Under the pieces are notes generated by a model. The model was not told the origin of the DNA. It ran no database searches and worked only from the letters and a program-made list of their open reading frames with translations. The position numbers were made by a program, and so were the translations under genes. Positions 15,505 through 22,074 of a DNA stretch of 33,917 nucleotides are shown here, piece by piece. This DNA is from Cytophagaceae bacterium (GTDB lineage: Bacteria; Bacteroidota; Bacteroidia; Bacteroidales; Marinilabiliaceae), in assembly GCA_031285765.1 (NCBI GenBank), contig JAITVO010000210.1, positions 1-33,917 of the forward strand. The letters are read 5' to 3'. Within the stretch, counting starts at the first letter, position 1. The number at the start of each line of letters is the position of its first letter.

Positions 15505-17907
15505 TTAAAACTTAAACTGATAACTGATGGACGGAATAATCGGAAAAATACTCACTTGTACATATTCGTAGCGTCCATTCGATTTTTGGCTTACGTCTAT
15601 GAAAAACGGGTTCTTGCGGCTGTATGCATTGTAAACACCCACAATCCAGCGACGTTCGCCCCAGCGTTTCGGTTTTATAAAGCTGATACTTGCATCCAAA
15701 CGGTGGTATGGATCCATGCGATAGCTGTTTCGTTCGCCGTATATCCAGTAAGTGCTTGTGCTGCCCATAGGATTATTGCCTACCGGTTTGTTTAGCGGGC
15801 TTAAACCGATGGGTACGGTAACAGCATTCCCTGTGCCGAACACCCATGTACCGCTAAGCTCTATGCGGTCGCCAAATCGTTTCATAAGCGCGATGCTGAA
15901 ATCGTGCCGACGGTCGTATTTATAGGCAAAACGGCGCCCCTCATTCAGCTCTTCAAACTGTCGGTCGGTCCAGCTCAGCGTATAGCCCAGCCATCCCGTA
16001 AACGAACCGGTTTTTTTCTGTGCAAACAGTTCCACACCGTAGCTGCGTCCGTCGCCCTGCACAACCTTTTGCTCCCAGCTGCCGCTGGTGTCGAAAAACG
16101 AAGCGCCCTCTTCGTATTCAATCACGTTGCCCATCGTTTTATAATAACCTTCGAGGCTTATTTCGTACTCGTTGTGCCACGTCTGTGCCAAACCGGCAGC
16201 TACCTGATCCGACATTTGCGGCATCAACCGGTTGGTTACAGGCACCCAAAGGTCGGTTGGCAACCCGATGTTCGAGTTGGTGAGCAGGTGAATGTACTGT
16301 GCCATTCGCGAATAAGCGGCTTTCGCCGAAAGGGTTTCAGTAATCAGGTATCGCGCCGAAAGGCGAGGCTGCAACACATTGTAAAATTTTTTGCGCACGC
16401 TGAATGCCGACCAGTGCAATCCGGCATTTACTTTTAATTGGGGCGTGATGCGAATGTCGTCTTCGGCATAGAGCGAGTATTCGTAGCCGTAGATGTTGGG
16501 GTCGCCAATAATGTTTTCGGTTTTATTTTCGCGAAAAGCCATAGCTCCCGGACTGAAGGTGTGATAAATGGCATTTCCTCCAAAGCGTATGTAATGACTG
16601 GGGGCAGGGATGTAGTCAAAGGCTATTTTTCCGCTCCAGTCGTTGATACCCGACAGGTAGATAGTGCCACTGTACTGATTTACGCGTTTGTACTTGTTGC
16701 TGGTATCGTTCCACTCGTCGTATTCGTACCATAGTTCGGAGCCAACATCGAACTTGTAGCGACTGTAGGTAACTGTTGTATTGGCAAACAGTTTTGGCGT
16801 AAACACGTGATTCCAGCGAAAGGCAGAGGTGATGTTGCCCCATTGTAAGCCTCCTTCGGCTTTGGTTTTGATGTTGTCGATATAAGCATCGTATCCGTCT
16901 TCTTCCTGTTCAAACCGTACAAAAAATCTGTCGTTGCCCATGTAGGCGCTCAGATAGATACGGTCTTTTTCCGAAAAACGGTGATTTACCTTCGCGTTGA
17001 GGTCGTAAAAATAGTAGCCCGCGCTGGCTTTGTATCCATCATCCACACTGCTGGCGAGCGCCATCATGGGGCGGGTAAGAGCGTCAATCCATGTTCGACG
17101 CCCCGATACAATAAACGACGTGCGGTCTTTCCAAATAGGACCTTCGAGCGTCAGCCGCCCCGCTACAATGCCCAGCGAACCCTCGCCATGAAACTCGCGC
17201 ATGTTCCCCTCTTTCATACTTACGTCAATAACCGATGACACCCGTCCGCCATACCGTGCAGGGAATCCGCCCTTGATGGCTTCCACATTGTTAAGTGCGT
17301 CGGCATTAAAAACCGAGAAGAACCCAAAAAGATGCGATACATTGTAAACCGGCACACCATCGAGCAGAATCAAATTCTGGTCGGGTCCGCCGCCACGCAC
17401 GTAAAGTCCGCTGCTTCCTTCGCCACCCGACTGAATGCCCGGCATCAGCTGCAATGCTTTCATCAAATCCACCTCGCCAAGAAAGGCGGGCAACGATTTT
17501 ATTTGCGCCACCGGCAGCGTAATGTTGCTCATCTGCGTGCGTTCTTGAATTGGGGCAACACGGCTGGCGGTTACTTCCACCTCGCGCAGATGCACCGCGC
17601 CGCTCAGGTTGATATTGATAACCGTATCGTGCACAAGATGAAGCTGCACGGTATGTGTATCGTACCCCACAAACGAATAGGAGAGCTCCACGCTGCCTTC
17701 GGGAAGCGTAAGACTGTAAAATCCGTATTGGTTGGTGGATGTTCCTGCAAAGTCGGCGCGATTGTAAATGGTAGCGCCAATCAGGTTTTCGGTAGTAAGG
17801 CTGTCTTTCAGGTAGCCCGACACGGTATGCTTTTGCTGAATATTCTGCGCAAGCGTGCTTGTTGCAGAAATTACGACTATCAGCAGAGCCCCAAAGATGT
17901 GTTTCAT
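15505..17907 (-). CDS. TonB-dependent outer-membrane receptor
   Basis: An 800-residue outer-membrane receptor energised by TonB-ExbBD. The order is: signal peptide (ending TLAQ near residue 21), a carboxypeptidase-like regulatory domain (HTVSGYLKDSLTTENLIGATI, residues about 28-110), the plug domain (VAQIKSLPAFLGEVDLMKALQLMPG, then GLYVRGGGPDQNLILLDGVPVYN), and a beta-barrel that ends in the aromatic strand SYQFKF. The plug lacks SusC-specific features, and the partner is a DUF4249 lipoprotein rather than SusD, so this is not a classical polysaccharide-utilisation pair. The substrate is unknown. A promoter is present at 18028-18059. Confidence 0.93.
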   Translation of the reverse strand: MKHIFGALLIVVISATSTLAQNIQQKHTVSGYLKDSLTTENLIGATIYNRADFAGTSTNQYGFYSLTLPEGSVELSYSFVGYDTHTVQLHLVHDTVININLSGAVHLREVEVTASRVAPIQERTQMSNITLPVAQIKSLPAFLGEVDLMKALQLMPGIQSGGEGSSGLYVRGGGPDQNLILLDGVPVYNVSHLFGFFSVFNADALNNVEAIKGGFPARYGGRVSSVIDVSMKEGNMREFHGEGSLGIVAGRLTLEGPIWKDRTSFIVSGRRTWIDALTRPMMALASSVDDGYKASAGYYFYDLNAKVNHRFSEKDRIYLSAYMGNDRFFVRFEQEEDGYDAYIDNIKTKAEGGLQWGNITSAFRWNHVFTPKLFANTTVTYSRYKFDVGSELWYEYDEWNDTSNKYKRVNQYSGTIYLSGINDWSGKIAFDYIPAPSHYIRFGGNAIYHTFSPGAMAFRENKTENIIGDPNIYGYEYSLYAEDDIRITPQLKVNAGLHWSAFSVRKKFYNVLQPRLSARYLITETLSAKAAYSRMAQYIHLLTNSNIGLPTDLWVPVTNRLMPQMSDQVAAGLAQTWHNEYEISLEGYYKTMGNVIEYEEGASFFDTSGSWEQKVVQGDGRSYGVELFAQKKTGSFTGWLGYTLSWTDRQFEELNEGRRFAYKYDRRHDFSIALMKRFGDRIELSGTWVFGTGNAVTVPIGLSPLNKPVGNNPMGSTSTYWIYGERNSYRMDPYHRLDASISFIKPKRWGERRWIVGVYNAYSRKNPFFIDVSQKSNGRYEYVQVSIFPIIPSISYQFKF

Positions 17908-18027
17908 ATAAATTGATTAATCAATGTCCAATGTTTCGAGTTCCAAGTTTAAGGTTGTGAAACTTCAAAGTTTAATCATTGAGTTCGGAACTTTAAACGC
18001 AAAATTTTGAACTTTATTTTAAGGGCG

Positions 18028-18059
18028 CAAAAATAGTGTCAATTGCCTGTATCATGCAA
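18028..18059 (-). promoter_or_regulatory. Promoter of the TonB receptor operon
   Basis: TATTTTTG on the minus strand (18028-18035) and TTG (18057-18059) 21 bases upstream fit the Bacteroidota consensus. The 5' leader of about 120 bases contains a repeat of the GTTTCGAGTTCCAAGTTTA type. Confidence 0.6.
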
Positions 18060-18269
18060 TCCACATTAATAGGGGTATATTACTTATTTTATTCCTAATA
18101 GTTAAAGTCGTTCATAATACTTCAAGATTTGAAAGGGATAAGTATGAATCAAAAATTAATTTACACTAAAAGTAAACCACAAGGAGCACTAAATTGTTCA
18201 CAAAGGACACTATAGTTTTTGTGAGCCTTGTGTGTTCTTTGTGAACTTTGTGGTGAAAAATTGGATCAA

Positions 18270-18397
18270 TTATACTCAAACAGAATTGATTTGAGTATAA
18301 AAGCAACAAGGGGATTAATCCCCTTGTCAATAAATAAAACTGAACAGTTAAAACTCAAATTCTCTGTTATTTGCAAACCATTTTTGTTTGAGTATAA
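18270..18397. repeat. Palindrome-bearing repeat, copy A
   Basis: The 128-bp element starts TTATACTCAAA and ends TTTGAGTATAA. It contains the perfect 20-bp palindrome CAAGGGGATTAATCCCCTTG at 18307-18326, followed by TCAATAAATAAAACTGAACAG, which is shared in reverse with copy B. It is in the opposite orientation to copies B and C. Its left end also holds a local hairpin (TTATACTCAAA with TTTGAGTATAA at 18290-18300). Confidence 0.75.
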
Positions 18398-18418
18398 GTA
18401 TATAATTGCTTCAACCAT

Positions 18419-18460
18419 CAAAAAACGAAGCGCCAAAACAAAGTGTTTTAGCGCTTCGTT
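18419..18460 (-). terminator. Rho-independent terminator of the PPIase gene
   Basis: AACGAAGCGC and GCGCTTCGTT extend through AAAACA/TGTTTT to a stem of about 16 bp with one mismatch and an AAG loop. On the minus strand it is followed by six U residues. It lies 18 bases after the PPIase stop codon, a textbook intrinsic terminator. Confidence 0.85.
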
Positions 18461-18477
18461 GCAATATCTGTTGTCTT

Positions 18478-20421
18478 CTATTTCCGCTTTTTCTTCAGCA
18501 GTTTGCTGTTGAAGACGGGATTGTATTTGTTCCTCAGACTTTTAATCCACTCGGTTTCGAGCAAGGTTTGATAGCTGTTCATTACGTCGCCTTTGCAGTT
18601 TTCGTAAGGGATAACTGCGCCTTTTTCGATATTACCCTGCCAGAACACTACGCCCGTTGCGTTTTTCAGTTCGTTGTCGTCGGGCAGTAATTCGGCTTTT
18701 ACTGGATTGTCAGCAACGCTTTTCGCGAAAGCGTGAGTTCCTGTTATGCACTTGCTGTCGGCTGGCTTTTTGGCATACTTCATAACGATGTCGCTGATGT
18801 TTGCGCTCGGATTTTTGGCAACAGCCTTACTTATTTTGGCAATCAGTTTTTCGTTGTTCACGTAGCACTGCGTACCTGTCAGTTGCGAGTATTCAACAAA
18901 CTCGGGCGAATAGTTCAAATAATGTTCGTACAGCGCTACGGAGTCGGTTCCTACTTTTGCCCAAATTTCCTGATTGCTTAATTCAAAAATCAGCAGCCCG
19001 TCGTGGTACTCATTGGCAAGATAGCGATAGGCAGGATTGCGTTCGGGCAACTTTTTCCGTTCAACTTCCATTACGGTTTCCGAAACTTTTTTGTCCAGCG
19101 CTTTTTGCAGGGCAACTGTTCCTTCCTGAACCAGAAACGAGGCGTCGTTTTTCAGATATTCGACGAAATCACTGACCGTAACTTTGGCGTCGTCGTATTC
19201 AAACAGGATTTGAGTGGTGGCGGTAATCTTCCCAAAATAGTCGTCCTTATTTTTTATTTCGGAATTGAGTGGCGCCGAAAGGGTGCTGAATACTTCGCCG
19301 TTTAAGCGGTAAAGCGGACTCTTTTTGCGGGCTTCAACAAAAGCCACATTGCCTGCCTGTCCGCGTTCGTCGCGTGCCAGCATGGAGCTGATGGAGGGGT
19401 GGGCGGTTTGATAATCTTCGACAGGCGTGAGTTCAAGGCGCTTGATGATGTGCCATCCGAATGGCGACTTTACAGGCTCGGAAACATCGCCGTCGTTTAC
19501 AAGTTCAAAAGCGGCATCTGAAAACACGGGAATCTGTCCGTAGTTAAACGGTTGCATTTCGCCGCTGCGCGCTGCGCTGCCACGGTCGTCGGAATGTTTC
19601 TGTGCAAGCTCGGCAAAATCGGCTCCAGATTTAAACGCTGCGTAAATTGAGTCAATGCTCACTTTCATCGCTTCTTCAATTTGGGGTGTAACATCGCGCG
19701 GAAATATCTTCATAATGTGGGCTACGCGAATTTTGCCTGTATTGGGGCGCACATCGTGCACTTTAAGTATATGATAGCCAAACTGCGAGCGTACAATTTC
19801 GGACACTTCGCCTACAGGCGTACTGAATGCAGCTTTCTCGAAAGGATAAACCATCTGGAATGCGGTGAAGTAGCCGAGCCGTCCCTGATTCTGGCGAGCC
19901 GACGGGTCTTCGGACTGCGTGGCGGCAATTTCGTTAAAGTCTTCGCCTGCCAAAACACGGTTACGAATTTCTGTGATTTTTTGCCATGCTGCGAGCGTGT
20001 CGGCAGGCGTGGGCGTGGCGCTGCGCGACAATGCTACAAGAATATGGCTTGCATTTACAAGTTTGGTCATATTCGTGTAAGCGCTGCGGGCTGCGGATTC
20101 AACGGCTGCGGAATCAATCAGATAACCCGCTGCCAGCTCGTCGGCATACTTGCCGTATTCCGACACAAAAGCAGGGAGTGTATCCATTTTTTGGTCGATA
20201 GCTGCTACTACTTTCAGTTTGTAATTAATAAAACGTTCGGCAAACTGTTCCGGTGTTTCCTTATAAGAGGACAAGTCCTTATTCTTACTGTAGATATGCC
20301 AAAATTCGCCTTCGGTAAACTTAAACTGCCCGATGGTCAAAATGGTTTCGTCGGGCTTCGATTGCGAAAAAGCCGAAACCATCATCAAGAACAATGCTGA
20401 TAGTGAAATAATTTTCCTCAT
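18478..20421 (-). CDS. Periplasmic peptidyl-prolyl isomerase, two parvulin domains
   Basis: This SurA/PpiD-like chaperone catalyses cis-trans isomerisation of prolyl bonds and probably helps fold outer-membrane proteins in the periplasm. I start it at Met21 of the ORF track, giving 647 residues with a signal peptide MRKIISLSALFLMMVSAFSQ. After an N-terminal helical region come two PpiC domains. One contains NASHILVALS and GRLGYFTAFQMVYPFEKAAF ending FGYHILKVHD; the second contains VAHIMKIFPRD and FGWHIIKRLEL. The long C-terminal part has no motif I know. It is a single-gene unit with a strong intrinsic terminator. Confidence 0.88.
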   Translation of the reverse strand: MRKIISLSALFLMMVSAFSQSKPDETILTIGQFKFTEGEFWHIYSKNKDLSSYKETPEQFAERFINYKLKVVAAIDQKMDTLPAFVSEYGKYADELAAGYLIDSAAVESAARSAYTNMTKLVNASHILVALSRSATPTPADTLAAWQKITEIRNRVLAGEDFNEIAATQSEDPSARQNQGRLGYFTAFQMVYPFEKAAFSTPVGEVSEIVRSQFGYHILKVHDVRPNTGKIRVAHIMKIFPRDVTPQIEEAMKVSIDSIYAAFKSGADFAELAQKHSDDRGSAARSGEMQPFNYGQIPVFSDAAFELVNDGDVSEPVKSPFGWHIIKRLELTPVEDYQTAHPSISSMLARDERGQAGNVAFVEARKKSPLYRLNGEVFSTLSAPLNSEIKNKDDYFGKITATTQILFEYDDAKVTVSDFVEYLKNDASFLVQEGTVALQKALDKKVSETVMEVERKKLPERNPAYRYLANEYHDGLLIFELSNQEIWAKVGTDSVALYEHYLNYSPEFVEYSQLTGTQCYVNNEKLIAKISKAVAKNPSANISDIVMKYAKKPADSKCITGTHAFAKSVADNPVKAELLPDDNELKNATGVVFWQGNIEKGAVIPYENCKGDVMNSYQTLLETEWIKSLRNKYNPVFNSKLLKKKRK

Positions 20422-20550
20422 AAACATTAAAACTAAATCTGTTATTAAATTAATACTTTGTTTCCGCAACATATAACTCAAAATTGTGGGGTTTTATTGT
20501 AGTGGAGGGTGAAAAATGTAAAACTGCAAGTGTGTTTTAAATTATATACT

Positions 20551-20604
20551 GATGTTACGCAGGGCATACACACAGTTGCCTTTTCAAGCCAGTGCGTAAC
20601 GTGA
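20551..20604. repeat. GTTACGCA inverted repeat
   Basis: GTTACGCA and TGCGTAAC form an 8-bp perfect stem around about 35 bases. The string GATGTTACGCA recurs at 26979-26990 at the edge of another structured element. Confidence 0.45.
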
Positions 20605-20605
20605 G

Positions 20606-20897
20606 TTAACTCAACAGGAAATGAATTGCAAATAACAGGGGTTTTGTATCGTGTTTCAATTGCTGCCATGTACCGGCAATGGGGCATGCCCCATTGTTGC
20701 CTCTGTTCAGTTTTATTTATTGACGAGGCTGTCCAAAAAGAACGCAAATGACACAAAAAACGCAAATTTCTGCAAAAACAACAATAAGCATTTGCTTTTA
20801 ATGTGTTCATTTGTGATATTTGTGTCATTTGCGTTCAAAAAGACTTTTGGGACAGCCTCGTTGCTTTTATTCGCAAATCAATTCTGTTTGAGTATAA
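20606..20897. repeat. Palindrome-bearing repeat, copy B (interrupted)
   Basis: The left end is TTAACTCAACAGG and the right end TTTGAGTATAA. It carries the 20-bp palindrome CAATGGGGCATGCCCCATTG at 20677-20696, then a GTTCAGTTTTATTTATTGAC block shared with copy A, then the nested 135-bp element, then TTGCTTTTATTCGCAAATCA shared with copy C. Without the insert it is 157 bp. Confidence 0.75.
20725..20859. mobile_element. 135-bp MITE-like inverted-repeat element
   Basis: The ends are GAGGCTGTCC and GGACAGCCTC. The inverted arms extend through AACGCAAATGACACAAA, giving about 33 matching bases interrupted by a small gap. There is no coding capacity. The GAGGCTGTC-type end resembles terminal repeats of insertion sequences, so this may be a non-autonomous derivative; no full-length partner is in the window. 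Confidence 0.6.
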
Positions 20898-20932
20898 TAA
20901 AATAGTGGTTCAAGACCTGTACAGTACCTTTT

Positions 20933-21679
20933 TTATTCCTCATTCTTTTTCTTAGCATCAGCGTGTCCGCGACGCTGCGCAATGCTGTTGTTCAGCAGGT
21001 CAATGCGCTGGTTGAGGCGGCTGATAAAGTTGTCGTACATAGCTATGTCGGCGGCGTTTTCAGTGGCATGGGCTACAATGCACAGCGAGTCTATCAGTTC
21101 AACAAGGGTGCGGTATGCTTCGTCCACTTCCAGACGGACTTCTTTCAACACCAGCTTGGTACGTGTGTTTCCTTCGTCGGCGCGTTCTTCAAGAAGGGTT
21201 TCTACAATACTGTTACGACGTCCCAGTTCGATAATCCATTCACCCAGTTCAAGAGTTGCTACACAGGCGGCATGTTTTAAAGAGAGTTCCTGCAGAAGGT
21301 TGCGCACGGCTGCTATCTCGTCGATGTTCGATTTTTGCGTTACATCTCCGTAGGCATCCAGCACAATCTTCAGGCGTGTGGCTGCTTCACGTTTAAGCGG
21401 ATTGAAATGCGTCAGTCCCGAACGTATGGCATTTGCCAAGCTGCGGAATACATCGTCGCGGTCGCTGTCGGCTTTGTCGATATGAGCTGTGAGCGCACTT
21501 TTGATGATTTTCCGGTATGCTTCATCCTCCTGCGCGTGCAGGGCTGCAAGTACGTTAAACTGTTTTTCGATTCTCAACAGGGCAGCTCCCACGCCCCGTA
21601 TAAGCGTAATTACAAACTCGATGAACTGAAAATGTCCGTCGTTGCGTAGATTGTGTAAGGTAATCTTTTTAGCTTTCAT
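20933..21679 (-). CDS. DUF6261 family protein
   Basis: I recognise this as a DUF6261 family protein, a Bacteroidales group of about 240-250 residues with no known function. The opening KITLHNLRNDGHFQFIEFV is typical. The rest is all-helical and soluble, with heptad-like Leu and Ile spacing (for example LLQELSLKHAACVATLELGEWIIELGRRN) and a charged C-terminus; there is no signal peptide or membrane segment. The product of 248 residues is full length. The upstream region (21724-21806) carries an unusual set of competing inverted repeats that overlap the likely promoter, so expression is probably controlled. It is flanked by repeat copies B and C. Confidence 0.75.
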   Translation of the reverse strand: MKAKKITLHNLRNDGHFQFIEFVITLIRGVGAALLRIEKQFNVLAALHAQEDEAYRKIIKSALTAHIDKADSDRDDVFRSLANAIRSGLTHFNPLKREAATRLKIVLDAYGDVTQKSNIDEIAAVRNLLQELSLKHAACVATLELGEWIIELGRRNSIVETLLEERADEGNTRTKLVLKEVRLEVDEAYRTLVELIDSLCIVAHATENAADIAMYDNFISRLNQRIDLLNNSIAQRRGHADAKKKNEE

Positions 21680-21723
21680 TGTTTTTGTTTTTAATGATCG
21701 GTTTTTATTATATGAAATCGGTT

Positions 21724-21731
21724 CAAAACTA
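21724..21731 (-). promoter_or_regulatory. Possible -7 box of the DUF6261 gene
   Basis: TAGTTTTG on the minus strand fits TAnnTTTG, 45 bases before the ATG at 21679. The inverted repeats begin only seven bases upstream and would cover its -33 region. Confidence 0.4.
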
Positions 21732-21737
21732 ATTTTT

Positions 21738-21806
21738 TACTTTCCAAGTATGTGGAAAGTATTTTTCAAACAGTTTTGGTACTTTCCACATACTTGAAAA
21801 CTGTTT
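21738..21806 (-). promoter_or_regulatory. Competing inverted repeats upstream of DUF6261
   Basis: CAAGTATGTGGAAAGTA (21745-21761) and TACTTTCCACATACTTG (21780-21796) form a perfect 17-bp inverted repeat with an 18-base spacer. A third arm, TACTTTCC at 21738-21745, can pair with GGAAAGTA at 21754-21761 instead. AAACAGTTTT and AAAACTGTTT form another pair across the same region. The arrangement could be a double operator, an attenuator or a site-specific recombination target. Confidence 0.6.
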
Positions 21807-21821
21807 TCGGTATATGCTTTG

Positions 21822-21950
21822 TTATACTCAACAGAAAATGAAATGCAAATAACAGAGGTATTCTGTTGTGGCTCAACCGCCGTGCTGCACCAACAATGGG
21901 GCATGCCCCATTGTTGCTTTTATTCGCAAATCAATTTTGTTTGAGTATAA
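21822..21950. repeat. Palindrome-bearing repeat, copy C
   Basis: The 129-bp element starts TTATACTCAACAGAAAATG and ends TTTGAGTATAA. The central palindrome CAATGGGGCATGCCCCATTG is extended by three more paired bases on each side (21891-21916, 26 bp in all, perfect). The right part TTGCTTTTATTCGCAAATCA is identical to copy B. Confidence 0.8.
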
Positions 21951-22074
21951 GCATATCATCAAATTCAAGCGACAAATGTACAATATTTTTTATACAGTTC
22001 TTCTTGACTTGCGAAAAAAAATTTCAACAACTTTCCTGTCAACGTATAGCATGGGAGGAAAAAATCATTAACCA

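Larger units (their letters stand above)
17908..18477. other. 570-base repeat-rich intergenic region
   Basis: From left to right it holds a GAGTT-CAAGTTT type repeat (17934-18012), the TonB promoter, an imperfect inverted repeat built from CCACAA...GTTCACAAAG and CTTTGTGAACTTTGTGG (18178-18253), palindrome repeat copy A (18270-18397), and the PPIase terminator (18419-18460). The + strand ORF at 18228-18512 crosses these repeats and is not a gene. Confidence 0.6.
20482..20932. other. Intergenic region made of nested repeats
   Basis: Upstream of the PPIase gene this stretch carries a GTTACGCA/TGCGTAAC hairpin (20551-20604), palindrome repeat copy B (20606-20897) and, inside it, a 135-bp inverted-repeat element (20725-20859). 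Short ORFs at 20478-20828 and 20651-20905 cross these repeats and are not genes. Confidence 0.65.
21680..22074. other. 395-base intergenic region
   Basis: It contains the competing inverted repeats upstream of DUF6261 and palindrome repeat copy C; the remaining AT-rich DNA up to the dpp11 stop codon shows nothing else. Confidence 0.55.

Noticed and set aside
18228-18512. 94-codon + strand ORF
   Set aside because: It runs through an inverted repeat, palindrome copy A and the PPIase terminator.
18270-21950. CRISPR array
   Set aside because: Copies are about 1-2 kb apart, differ in orientation and length, and have no spacer arrangement.
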